The position numbers were made by a program, and so were the translations under genes. From Nostoc sp. 'Peltigera membranacea cyanobiont' N6 (GTDB lineage: Bacteria; Cyanobacteriota; Cyanobacteriia; Cyanobacteriales; Nostocaceae), in the NCBI RefSeq assembly GCF_002949735.1, contig NZ_CP026681.1:7346501-7410500 (forward strand): DNA of 64,000 bases, read 5' to 3'. A model generated the notes under the pieces. That model worked only from the letters and a program-made list of their open reading frames with translations, ran no database searches and was not told the origin of the DNA. Positions 37,996 to 46,884 of the stretch are shown here, one piece after another (position 1 is the stretch's first letter; every line of letters starts with the position of its first letter).

Positions 37996-39101
37996 AATTT
38001 ACCGAGAAGTTGATCGCGCACATACTCAATACGCTTAATTACTTTAGGTCTGGAATTACTTGCATCTGACGTGGTGTAATCCTTAAATTCTGGTGAGTCA
38101 AGCCAGTGCATTGATTGAGGTTTAAGATCGCTTTTTTCTCTCAGCGCAAGTGCAACACCTACAGAAATTGCCTCAAATCTAATTCTTGGTGTTCTTACAT
38201 GTCCTTCTTTTTTGCTAAATCCATTTGGGAAATATTCTTCAACAAAATCTAACATTGCGTGAAATTCATTTCGCATAGCTTCTCTGTCTATTCCACTATG
38301 GTTATATTTCTCTAGGTATTCATTGAGAAAAAGATCAACGCGTCTCTCAAATTTATTGTAGTTATTTAGGTATGCGAAAAAACGTAACACAAATTCTTCT
38401 GGTTCGCGTTTACTCACAAGTGTTTTTGAGAATGGACATAGCTTGCGAAATTTAGGATATTTAGCAAGTTCTTCAAGAAGATTAACAAATGGGCCTGGAG
38501 ATATGCCTCTACGCTTCTCCATGTCGTTTAGTTCGACACTACCTGTATTGATCCGCTCAAACAGATCCCTTCTTATTTCTTCATCAGCTTTATCCGTTAG
38601 TACAATCATGCGAATGGTAGCCCGATTGAAGCGTCTTCTTCGTGCCAGTGGTAAATCTTTAAATTTGAAGTCGTTAAGTTTTTGTAGTTTGTCTAACTCA
38701 CAAAGCTTTAACTCATTATTTATGAATCTGTCTAGTGTACGAATACGCTGAGTACCATCAACAATTTCTAACCGAGCTTCATCATCACTATCATCATCAT
38801 CTTTTGGTCGTAAATCAGCAACAAAAATATATGGAATTGGTAGTCCTAGCATAATAGATTCAATAAACTTTGACTGCCGAGATTCTTCCCAAATCATCTC
38901 CCGTTGATAGTCTGGTATATACAACTCATTAATGTCCTCATTCAGCCCATCTCTATATTTTTGGACAAGTACTTCCACTGGATACTCTTTTGTGTCATAG
39001 TCAACTATTTTTTGTTTTTCACGAATTTCTGCTTCTGCTGCTTCTCTTTGCTCATCTGTAATTTCTGGTTCTAGTGGTGGTATATTTGGGGCTTTTGCCA
39101 T
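37992..39101 (-). CDS. DUF262-domain protein (ParB/Srx-like nucleotide-binding)
   Basis: A 369-residue protein with the DUF262 signature: YIPDYQREMIWEESRQSKFI, ESIMLGLPIPYIF and VDGTQRIRTLDRFI (the DGQQR-like motif). In GmrS/GmrD and related restriction factors this domain uses nucleotides to drive a nuclease. Here no DUF1524 HNH domain follows; the coupled partner is a HEPN protein. GGAGAG precedes the ATG. The neighbours suggest a nucleotide sensor or motor for the HEPN effector. Confidence 0.85.
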   Translation of the reverse strand: MAKAPNIPPLEPEITDEQREAAEAEIREKQKIVDYDTKEYPVEVLVQKYRDGLNEDINELYIPDYQREMIWEESRQSKFIESIMLGLPIPYIFVADLRPKDDDDSDDEARLEIVDGTQRIRTLDRFINNELKLCELDKLQKLNDFKFKDLPLARRRRFNRATIRMIVLTDKADEEIRRDLFERINTGSVELNDMEKRRGISPGPFVNLLEELAKYPKFRKLCPFSKTLVSKREPEEFVLRFFAYLNNYNKFERRVDLFLNEYLEKYNHSGIDREAMRNEFHAMLDFVEEYFPNGFSKKEGHVRTPRIRFEAISVGVALALREKSDLKPQSMHWLDSPEFKDYTTSDASNSRPKVIKRIEYVRDQLLGKL

Positions 39102-39436
39102 CTTGCTCTCCAGTTTGGATAGAGTAGATTTATCAGAGTAGGAAACCCTTATAAATTCATTCTATCACCTGGCATATTCACTCACCTACTCGCAAGAACA
39201 CTGAAGCGATCGCTAGTCATATCCACAAAACAAATACCCAAGTGACGTAAAATTAAACTCCATCTGGCACTTGCCAAATCGTTAACATCCATGCTTCAGC
39301 TATAGGTAAAGTGAAATAGAGGGCGATCGCATCCCAAGTGCAAGCATGAATCAACATCTTGAGTTTGCCAGATATGCGATCGCCACTAAATCTTGGAGCA
39401 AATATTCCCAAATCCTTACAGGGAAGTCGTTTGCAA
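39102..39436. other. Non-coding stretch, nothing recognised
   Basis: About 335 bp upstream of the DUF262 gene with several GCGATCGC-type octamers. Contains its promoter on the minus strand. No gene, repeat family or RNA was recognised. Confidence 0.45.
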
Positions 39437-39625
39437 AATTGTACAACTTTTTTATTTGTTTTTGGATGGTAGAATGATGAAATTGTACAACTTTATTTTT
39501 TCAACAGTGCTGAATAGCTAACGATAGAATAATACTTGTAGGTGCTTAAATTGTACAACTTTTTTAGATTTCTACATTTTTTGTAAACAAATAATAAAAT
39601 TGTACAATTTTATTATTTGTTTACA
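39437..39625 (+). repeat. Possible far end of a second Tn7-like element
   Basis: Four copies of a 20-nt motif (AATTGTACAACTTTTTTATT-like) lie at 39437, 39481, 39549 and 39598. The last is followed by exactly 8 nt, TGTTTACA, ending at 39625. This is the same layout as the CAST far end (20-bp site plus TGGCTACA), with different base sequence. The last copy is part of a 44-bp perfect palindrome (39582-39625). No matching opposite end or 5-bp duplication was found, so this is probably a remnant. Confidence 0.55.
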
Positions 39626-39635
39626 GCAAGATAAT

Positions 39636-39836
39636 ATGCCAATACCCGAACTCTATAAACTCGGGTTCCAAGATGATAAATACGGTGCTAACATCCCATT
39701 CAAACATCAACAGATAGTGGAAATGGTGCCGTTATTTGTACACCCAGAATTTCAGACACAAGAAACCTATCAATCATTTCGGTCTGATTTTAAGTACTTT
39801 GTCTGTTTGTTAATAAGAGATGCGGGTAATGGATAG
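39636..39836 (+). CDS. Small hypothetical ORF, doubtful
   Basis: A 66-residue frame from an internal ATG (MPIPELYKLGFQDDKYGANI) just outside the putative transposon end. Polar, no signal or motif. It may be the truncated start of a longer gene. No function suggested. Confidence 0.3.
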   Translation: MPIPELYKLGFQDDKYGANIPFKHQQIVEMVPLFVHPEFQTQETYQSFRSDFKYFVCLLIRDAGNG

Positions 39837-39923
39837 CCTCAACGCGGGAAGGGGGAATTCAAAGCCTCTCGACCTTTCAAAGAGAGGTTTGGAGAGGGTT
39901 TTGGATAATTGCCTTTCTTTTGC

Positions 39924-40919
39924 TTAAGCTTTTTTCAACCAGCTAAACATGGCGCGTAAATCTTTACCAACTTCCTCAATTTTGTGTTCAGCTTCTTTGC
40001 GACGCATGGCGGTAAATCCTGGTTTACCAGCTTGGTTTTCTAGAACAAATTCTCGTGCAAATTGTCCAGATTGAATTTCGCTGAGAATCTTCTGCATTTC
40101 AGCTTTGGTTTGTTCGGTAACAATCCGAGGGCCACGGGTATAATCACCATATTCAGCTGTGTTAGAAATGCTGTCGCGCATTTTAGCTAAACCGCCTTCC
40201 ACAACTAAGTCAACAATCAGCTTGACTTCATGCAGACATTCAAAATAAGCCAATTCTGGTTGATAACCAGCTTCTACTAAAGTTTCAAATCCGGCTTTGA
40301 TTAAAGCACTCAAACCACCGCACAATACCGCTTGTTCGCCAAATAAATCTGTTTCGGTTTCTTCGCGGAAAGTGGTTTCGAGAACACCGGCGCGAGTACC
40401 ACCGATACCTTTAGCGTAAGACATGGCGCGATCGCGTGCCTGACCACTCGCATCTTGGTAAACTGCAAATAGCGCTGGTACACCTTCCCCACTTTCATAA
40501 GTCCGCCGTACCAAATGCCCCGGCCCTTTGGGTGCTACCATCACCACATCTACATTAGCCGGTGGTACAACTTGCCCAAAGTGAATATTGAAGCCGTGGG
40601 CAAAAGCTAACACATTTCCTTCTTCTAAATTTGGTTCAATCTCATTTTTGTAAATCGTTTTTTGAACTTCATCAGGTAACAAAATCATGATAAAGTCAGC
40701 AGCATTAGCAGCATCTGCGACATTTTTCACAGTCAACCCAGCAGCTTCAGCTTTTGCTACTGACTTACTACCCGGATATAGTCCCACAATCACATTCAAA
40801 CCACTATCTTTGAGATTGAGAGCGTGGGCATGACCTTGAGAACCATAGCCGATGATAGCAATAGTTTTTCCAGCCAAAAGGTCTAAATTGGCATCTTCGT
40901 CATAATACATCCGGGCCAT
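39924..40919 (-). CDS. ilvC: Ketol-acid reductoisomerase
   Basis: IlvC converts acetolactate or acetohydroxybutyrate to dihydroxy-acids with NADPH and Mg2+, in valine, leucine and isoleucine synthesis. 331 residues from ATG 40919 (MARMYYDEDANLDLL), which has CAGGAG upstream; a longer frame from 40940 is unlikely. Seen: Rossmann motif IIGYGSQGHAHALNL, MVAPKGPGHLVR, and the knotted C-terminal domain with FREETETDLFGEQAVLCGG and the Mg-binding Glu/Asp. Length is that of class I short-form KARI. Monocistronic. Confidence 0.98.
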   Translation of the reverse strand: MARMYYDEDANLDLLAGKTIAIIGYGSQGHAHALNLKDSGLNVIVGLYPGSKSVAKAEAAGLTVKNVADAANAADFIMILLPDEVQKTIYKNEIEPNLEEGNVLAFAHGFNIHFGQVVPPANVDVVMVAPKGPGHLVRRTYESGEGVPALFAVYQDASGQARDRAMSYAKGIGGTRAGVLETTFREETETDLFGEQAVLCGGLSALIKAGFETLVEAGYQPELAYFECLHEVKLIVDLVVEGGLAKMRDSISNTAEYGDYTRGPRIVTEQTKAEMQKILSEIQSGQFAREFVLENQAGKPGFTAMRRKEAEHKIEEVGKDLRAMFSWLKKA

Positions 40920-41158
40920 AGAAGCATCTCCTGTCAGCAAGCATCGTCATTTATTGGCAGGCTTACGATTGTACCCTAAATTGAGTCCCCACAGATTAAC
41001 TGTCAAACATTGAATTTGTCCCTTTGAACTGGGATTGGGGACAAATGACAAATCAAAAATGACAAATAACTAACCCTGTTACATAAATCGCAACAATACT
41101 AGCTTTGAGTTTTACTTCAGTAATACTGGGGTTAAGTTCATCCATCTGAGGATAAATT

Positions 41159-42067
41159 ATGTATACTTCGACTAAATTGCCACGCACATCTGCTTTATTT
41201 GTGAGCGCATTATTAGGAGGGTTCATTTTCACCAGTTGCGCCTCTTCCGAGAGGTTAGCAAATAAGGCTTTACCTCCAAGTGCAACAGGTGGCGCAGCAA
41301 ATCAAGCAAGCAGTATTTCCCAAAAGGCGGAAGCTGCACCAATAAACCGTTCTCGCGCTCAACTAATTAAAAAGGCAGCAATGTCTTTGACTGTCAACTC
41401 TGTAGATAAGACTGTTGATGCTGTTTCGCAAATTATCAACAAACAGCAAGGGGATTTAATCGGGTTGAAACAACAACAACCCAAAACCGATAACCCGCGT
41501 TACACAGCAACAATCCAATTACGGATACCAGAGAATCGACTGGAACCTACTTTAGAGGAACTAGCTAAATTGGGCACTGTCGATAGTCGTAATATCACTG
41601 CCGAAGATGTGGGCGATCGCCTAGTAGATTTCCAAGCTAGATTAACCAATTTGCGGAAAACTGAAGCCAATTTGCAAAAAATTATGGATCGTTCGGGTTC
41701 TATTACAGATGTACTTAGTGTTTCCCAAGAACTGAGTAATGTCCGACAAACAATAGAACAAATTGATGCTCAACTCAAAAGCTTACAAAATCAAGTTGCT
41801 TATTCCACCATTACGCTGAATCTAGAAGCAGCAGTTTCTAGCACCAGTCCGCAACCCGCCTTTGGTTTGCAAGTTCAGGAAACTTGGAACAATTCTACCC
41901 ACTCTTTGAGTGCATTTTCCGTTGGCTTACTCAAACTGGGTATTTGGTTAATTGTTTACAGTCCCTATTTGTTAATTTTTGCTGCACTTGTCTATGGCTT
42001 TAAGCTTTGGCGGCAAAATCATTCACCACGTTTGACACAAACACCAGAATCAACTAGTTCTGAATAA
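41159..42067 (+). CDS. DUF4349-domain lipoprotein
   Basis: A 302-residue predicted lipoprotein. Signal peptide with lipobox-type FTSC near residue 27, then DUF4349 features: NRSRAQLIKKAAMSLTVNSV, ATIQLRIPENRLEPTLEELA and a coiled-coil (LRKTEANLQKIMDR through QIDAQLKSLQNQVAYSTITL). One C-terminal membrane segment (KLGIWLIVYSPYLLIFAALVYG) precedes a short basic tail. Such proteins sit in the cell envelope; role unknown. GAGG before ATG supports the start. Confidence 0.88.
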   Translation: MYTSTKLPRTSALFVSALLGGFIFTSCASSERLANKALPPSATGGAANQASSISQKAEAAPINRSRAQLIKKAAMSLTVNSVDKTVDAVSQIINKQQGDLIGLKQQQPKTDNPRYTATIQLRIPENRLEPTLEELAKLGTVDSRNITAEDVGDRLVDFQARLTNLRKTEANLQKIMDRSGSITDVLSVSQELSNVRQTIEQIDAQLKSLQNQVAYSTITLNLEAAVSSTSPQPAFGLQVQETWNNSTHSLSAFSVGLLKLGIWLIVYSPYLLIFAALVYGFKLWRQNHSPRLTQTPESTSSE

Positions 42068-42301
42068 AATCGTATAAATACTACGTCTATCATTAGTAAA
42101 TTTACATAAATAAAGAACAATTCAAGTAGTGCCAAATTTTATTGTCTGAGGCTCCATCTTACAAAGTTCTATTCATCCTGTAGTTTTGATTACTTTAATC
42201 ATTCTTCAAATGTAAGAAGCAATACAAAATATATGATGACAAGTTTGATACAAATTTGTTAAGAATAGTAACAATAGTCGGAATACCGGATAATATTTCT
42301 T

Positions 42302-43657
42302 ATGGTAAATTCACTTGACAATAATCCACCCCATCAAGTAGTTATTGTTGGCGGTGGTTTTGGTGGACTTTATGCGGCCAAAACACTCGCTAAAGCAGCA
42401 GTAAACGTTACTCTCATCGATAAACGTAACTTTCATCTATTTCAACCCCTCCTATACCAAGTCGCCACAGGTGCGCTGTCTCCTGCGGATATTTCCTCAC
42501 CGTTGCGTTCTGTCCTCAGCAAGAGCAAGAATACGAAAGTGCTGTTGGGAGAGGTGAATAATATCGATCCAGAAGCAAAACAAGTCACTGTGGGCGACGA
42601 AGCAATAGCTTATGACACGTTAATTGTTGCTACAGGTGCGAAGCATTCCTACTTTGGCAAAGATAACTGGGAAGAATTCGCCCCAGGCTTGAAAACGGTA
42701 GAAGATGCCATAGAAATGCGTAGCCGGATTTTTTCAGCCTTTGAAGCCGCAGAAAATGAAACCGATCCAGAAAAACGCCGCGCTTGGTTAACCTTTGTAA
42801 TTGTGGGTGGTGGCCCAACAGGTGTAGAGTTAGCGGGTGCGATCGCAGAATTGGCAAATCAAACTCTCAAAGACGATTTCCGCAACATCGACACATCAGA
42901 AGCCAAGATTTTGCTATTAGAAGGGCTTGATCGCATTCTGCCACCCTTTGCACCAGAGTTATCACAAGAAGCGGAAGCATCTCTGACGCGGTTGGGGGTA
43001 ATTGTCCAGACAAAAACGCTGGTAACGAATATTGAAAATGATGTTGTTACCATCAAACAAGGCGATGAAGTTAAAGAAATTCCCTCAAAAACGGTATTAT
43101 GGGCAGCAGGTGTAAAAGCTTCAGCAATGGGAAAAGTTCTAGCAGAACGCACAGGTGCAGAATGCGATCGCGCTGGACGCATTATTGTTGAACCTGACTT
43201 GAGTATTAAAGGACATCCTAATATTTTTGTAATTGGCGACTTAGCAAATTTTTCTCACCAAAATGGTAAGCCGCTACCTGGTGTTGCACCTGTAGCGAAG
43301 CAGCAAGGTGAATATGTAGCAACATTAGTTCAACAGAGGCTTGTAGGTAAAAATTTGCCACCCTTTGCTTATACCGATCATGGTAGTTTAGCAATGATTG
43401 GGCATAATTCTGCTGTGGTAGATTTGGGCTTTATCAAGCTGAAAGGTTTCTTTGCATGGCTGTTTTGGCTGGTGATTCACATCTATTTCTTAATTGAATT
43501 TAACAACAAATTAGTAGTGATGATTCAGTGGGCATGGAACTATTTCACCCGTAATCGTGGAGCAAGATTGATTACAGGCCAAGAATCAATTACGCAATTT
43601 GGAATTAGCGATCGCACCAATTATTCAGCCGATAATAAACAGCCTGTAAATGTCTAA
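42302..43657 (+). CDS. ndb: Type II NADH dehydrogenase (NDH-2)
   Basis: A single-subunit, non-proton-pumping flavoprotein that passes electrons from NAD(P)H to quinone at the membrane. 451 residues. FAD-binding motif VVIVGGGFGGLYAAKTLA at the N-terminus and NAD-binding motif FVIVGGGPTGVELAGAIAEL near residue 160. FVIGDLANF and PGVAPVAKQQGEYVA near residues 310-340 fit the FAD and quinone site. The amphipathic/hydrophobic C-terminus (FFAWLFWLVIHIYFLIEF) anchors it. Cyanobacteria have several paralogues and the exact ndb letter cannot be told. Confidence 0.93.
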   Translation: MVNSLDNNPPHQVVIVGGGFGGLYAAKTLAKAAVNVTLIDKRNFHLFQPLLYQVATGALSPADISSPLRSVLSKSKNTKVLLGEVNNIDPEAKQVTVGDEAIAYDTLIVATGAKHSYFGKDNWEEFAPGLKTVEDAIEMRSRIFSAFEAAENETDPEKRRAWLTFVIVGGGPTGVELAGAIAELANQTLKDDFRNIDTSEAKILLLEGLDRILPPFAPELSQEAEASLTRLGVIVQTKTLVTNIENDVVTIKQGDEVKEIPSKTVLWAAGVKASAMGKVLAERTGAECDRAGRIIVEPDLSIKGHPNIFVIGDLANFSHQNGKPLPGVAPVAKQQGEYVATLVQQRLVGKNLPPFAYTDHGSLAMIGHNSAVVDLGFIKLKGFFAWLFWLVIHIYFLIEFNNKLVVMIQWAWNYFTRNRGARLITGQESITQFGISDRTNYSADNKQPVNV

Positions 43658-44040
43658 TTGGGCATTGGGCATTGGGCATGGTTATTCTCTTAGTCCCCAT
43701 TCCCTAATCCAAGTCCATAATCCAAGTCCCAATACGCTTTGGTTAAGATCCCCCCGCCTGCGGCGACTCCCTTAAAAAGGGGGTAAAAGATGGTTAAAAG
43801 CCCCCCTTTTTAAGGGGGGTTGGGGGGATCTTCAGACATATAGCAGTCGCCAAAGCCGTTAAGACAGTTCGCGGGATAACGCGCCTTCAACAGCGTACTT
43901 TGTGATTTTATTGCTGTCCTAAGCTCCCTGTCCGTTGCTATATTAAAACGTTAACCGAACCATATTGATCCCAGTCCCTAATCCCCCGCCCTCATAAATT
44001 AGCAGTAAGCTGTTTGAGGGCGTTTTTCATAATCTAGATA
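43658..44040. repeat. Repeat-rich intergenic region with a large inverted repeat
   Basis: Begins with short 'gggcatt' and 'ccctaatccaagt' tandem repeats. An inverted repeat runs from 43746 to 43831: the arm AGATCCCCCCGCC...TTAAAAAGGGGG matches CCCCCTTTTTAAGGGGGG...GGGGATCT across a short centre. The same 'CCTTAAAAAGGGGG' motif recurs at 61.6-62.3 kb, so it is a dispersed genomic repeat. No gene seen; the dapL promoter should lie at the right end. Confidence 0.75.
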
Positions 44041-45276
44041 ATGGCAACTATTAACGACAACTACCTGAAACTGAAAGCGGGTTATCTGTTTCCAGAAATT
44101 GCCCGGCGGGTGAATGCCTTTGCTGAAGCCAACAGTAATGCTAAAATTATCCGACTGGGCATTGGCGATGTTACCGAACCTTTGCCGGAGGCTTGCCGCA
44201 TAGCGATGATTAAAGCTGTGGAAGAAATGAGCGATCGCAATACCTTCAAAGGTTACGGCCCCGAGCAAGGCTATGCTTGGTTGCGTGAGAAAATTGCTAC
44301 TCACGATTTTCAAGCACGGGGAGCCGATATAGATGCTTCCGAAATCTTTATTTCTGATGGTTCCAAATGCGACACTGGCAATATTCTGGAAATCTTTGGT
44401 CATGACAACATCATTGCCGTTACTGACCCAGTTTATCCCGTATACGTAGATACTAACGTTATGGTGGGAAATACGGGGGATGCCAACGATAAAGGCGAAT
44501 TTGAGGGTTTAGTTTATCTACCAATTACGGCTGATAACAACTTCACCGCCGAGATTCCCTCCAAAAAAGTCGATTTAATTTATCTCTGCTTTCCCAATAA
44601 CCCCACAGGCGCAACTGCAACCAAAGAATATCTCAAAGCATGGGTGGACTATGCCAAAGCTAATAACTCGATTATTTTCTTTGATGCAGCCTACGAAGCT
44701 TATATTACCGATCCATCACTTCCGCACTCAATTTATGAAATTGAAGGTGCAAGAGAAGTTGCGATCGAATTTCGGTCTTTTTCCAAAAATGCAGGTTTTA
44801 CAGGAACTCGTTGCGCCTTAACCGTAGTACCAAAGACACTCAAAGGAAAAGCCGCCGATGGTTCCGATGTCGAACTATGGAAACTCTGGAATCGTCGTCA
44901 GTCTACCAAGTTTAATGGTGTTTCTTACATCGTCCAAAGGGGAGCTGAAGCGGTTTATTCCGAAGAAGGACAAGCGCAAATCAAAGGATTGGTGAGTTTC
45001 TACCTAGAAAACGCCAAAATTATCCGCGAGAAACTCACAGCCACCGGATTATCAGTTTATGGTGGCGTTAATGCACCTTACGTCTGGGTAAAAACGCCCA
45101 ATGGTTTATCCAGTTGGGAATTCTTTGATAAATTGCTGCAAACTGTCAACGTTGTCGGGACACCTGGTTCTGGCTTTGGTGCTGCGGGTGAGGGTTACTT
45201 CCGCATTTCGGCCTTTAACAGCCGGGAGAATGTCGAAGAGGCGATGAAGCGGATTGCTGAGAAGTTTAAGGTGTAA
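44041..45276 (+). CDS. dapL: LL-diaminopimelate aminotransferase
   Basis: A PLP enzyme that turns tetrahydrodipicolinate directly into LL-diaminopimelate with glutamate, for lysine and peptidoglycan synthesis. This is the plant/cyanobacterial variant of the pathway. 411 residues, the normal length. The start MATINDNYLKLKAGYLFPEI, FPNNPTGATATKEY, and the PLP-lysine site FRSFSKNAGFTGTRC are characteristic. Appears monocistronic; a stable hairpin lies after it at 45328-45365. Confidence 0.97.
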   Translation: MATINDNYLKLKAGYLFPEIARRVNAFAEANSNAKIIRLGIGDVTEPLPEACRIAMIKAVEEMSDRNTFKGYGPEQGYAWLREKIATHDFQARGADIDASEIFISDGSKCDTGNILEIFGHDNIIAVTDPVYPVYVDTNVMVGNTGDANDKGEFEGLVYLPITADNNFTAEIPSKKVDLIYLCFPNNPTGATATKEYLKAWVDYAKANNSIIFFDAAYEAYITDPSLPHSIYEIEGAREVAIEFRSFSKNAGFTGTRCALTVVPKTLKGKAADGSDVELWKLWNRRQSTKFNGVSYIVQRGAEAVYSEEGQAQIKGLVSFYLENAKIIREKLTATGLSVYGGVNAPYVWVKTPNGLSSWEFFDKLLQTVNVVGTPGSGFGAAGEGYFRISAFNSRENVEEAMKRIAEKFKV

Positions 45277-45327
45277 GGCATTTTTTGCATTAACTCTGAC
45301 TATCTTAGTTAAACTCAATTTGGAAGT

Positions 45328-45365
45328 CTCAAATATTAGGGTGGACACTGCCCACCCTATTTGAG
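45328..45365. terminator. Hairpin after dapL
   Basis: CTCAAATATTAGGGTGG pairs with CCACCCTATTTGAG with a 2-nt bulge around a short loop. Outer bases ACTATCTT and AAGATAGT can extend it. No strong T run follows, so the termination role is inferred. Confidence 0.5.
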
Positions 45366-45406
45366 AATCAAGATAGTTAGTATCAAGTTGGCAATAGGAG
45401 CTTTTT

Positions 45407-46882
45407 ATGAAATTACTACGAGTCCAAGTTCCAGATTTTCGCATTTTAAAGAACGTTGATATAAGTTTTGAAGCAGAATTTATCCCCAGTATTTTTCCCC
45501 TTGGAAGTCAAAATGGTGGTGGTAAAAGTACACTTTTGCAATTAATTTTTATTTTATTGCATTGTTCTTGTGATTCTGACAAGAAAGATTTTGTGAAAAA
45601 TATACTTTATGGATTTACGATTAATAACAATTCTAAGAATAGAGTATTAGCCATAATTGATATCTGGAATGAGGATAAAATTGTACAGCTTGAATTTTTA
45701 TCTTATAATGACTATTCTCTGAGGGAGTTATTAATATCAGATGATAAGACTGAGGTTGACAATGATAATTATCTACAATTATCTGTTTCAAATCAGTTAG
45801 AGAAGATTATCAATAAAATTTCAATTACTGAAAAAGAAATATATGATTTAAAGAGAGCTATTATTACATTAGATAGTGTGAGACAACTTGAGACTTTTGA
45901 GAGTGTTGAGGAAAAAAATTATGCATTGAGAGAGTTAATGCAAAGACTTGAAAGATTTGAATTCAGAATTCTAAGATTTCCAATAGCAAATATATCTATA
46001 GAAAGATTTCAAGATGAAGTTCAAACAAGACTCGATATATCTAAATTGAATCTTAAAAAACATTATGAAGAACGTGAGCAACTTGAACGTATCTTACCAA
46101 GAGTTCTAAAATATTGGCAATCAGAAAAACTACTATATATTTGTAATTATTCAGCTAATGGTAATAAAGATGAAGAGGAAGTTTTACTTTTTCGTATAAC
46201 TAACATAGATATGAACGAAGTAGAAATATTCATGAAAAAGTTATCACAAAAAATATTTCTCGCGGCTCCTTCTACCCAAGTTTTTCTTTTTAATTCTAAA
46301 GAATCTAGAAAACTATTATTTAAAAAGCAGGATAACGAAACTGAGTACTATTCACAGCTTAAATTAGCCAAATCTAAACTATCAGGTTTTTTTACCTATG
46401 ATTTTCTGGCTGTAGATATCCTTATTGAAGCCTTTAAGTCTGCTCGAGACAAAGACTTTGCCGAAGCTATAAAAAAAGGCGCGTATGGTGATAGCTATCA
46501 AGCACTAATAAATGATTTGAATATAATATTGTCTAATAAGAAAATAAATGTAGATACAGATTTATCAGGTGTCAGTTTTAAATTAGATAAAGATGGTTTA
46601 GAACTATATCCCGAAGACCTCAGTCATGGTGAGTTGAAAAGATTGAGCATTTATATATGGATAAAGTACCATAATATAGAAAATGCAATTGTGCTAATGG
46701 ATGAAATTGAAATAGCATTTCATCCAGATTGGCAATATCAAATAATTGCAGACCTCAACCAATGGTCATCAAGTAATCAATATATTCTAGCAACTCACTC
46801 ATACGAGTTATGTCAAGCTCTTACACCTGCTCACGTTAAGGAACTAGAACCAAAACTTTTAAAGTCAGAAGCTAAAAATTAA
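45407..46882 (+). CDS. AAA ATPase (ABC/OLD-type) of a two-gene putative defence system
   Basis: A 491-residue SMC/ABC-type ATPase. Walker A is GSQNGGGKSTLLQ near residue 35. The signature-like LSHGELKRLSIYIW, Walker B AIVLMDEIEIAFHP and H-loop YILATHSYE lie near the C-terminus, with a long coiled-coil-rich middle (residues 130-230). This layout matches AAA_15/AAA_21 ATPases of OLD, PARIS AriA and Rlo systems. AGGAG precedes ATG. It is 2 nt upstream of the TOPRIM-like gene. Both are strongly AT-rich against their housekeeping neighbours, suggesting transfer. Confidence 0.85.
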   Translation: MKLLRVQVPDFRILKNVDISFEAEFIPSIFPLGSQNGGGKSTLLQLIFILLHCSCDSDKKDFVKNILYGFTINNNSKNRVLAIIDIWNEDKIVQLEFLSYNDYSLRELLISDDKTEVDNDNYLQLSVSNQLEKIINKISITEKEIYDLKRAIITLDSVRQLETFESVEEKNYALRELMQRLERFEFRILRFPIANISIERFQDEVQTRLDISKLNLKKHYEEREQLERILPRVLKYWQSEKLLYICNYSANGNKDEEEVLLFRITNIDMNEVEIFMKKLSQKIFLAAPSTQVFLFNSKESRKLLFKKQDNETEYYSQLKLAKSKLSGFFTYDFLAVDILIEAFKSARDKDFAEAIKKGAYGDSYQALINDLNIILSNKKINVDTDLSGVSFKLDKDGLELYPEDLSHGELKRLSIYIWIKYHNIENAIVLMDEIEIAFHPDWQYQIIADLNQWSSSNQYILATHSYELCQALTPAHVKELEPKLLKSEAKN

Positions 46883-46884
46883 AT

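Noticed and set aside
7606..39625. One larger transposon ending at 39625
   Set aside because: The 7606 end matches the 36122 end in site sequence and shares the GTTTA duplication; the 39625 repeats have a different motif and no matching duplication.
39577..39630. The 44-bp palindrome as a minimal transposon with its own target duplication
   Set aside because: The 5-bp flanks (TTTTT and GCAAG) differ, and the extra spaced sites to the left fit a true element end better.
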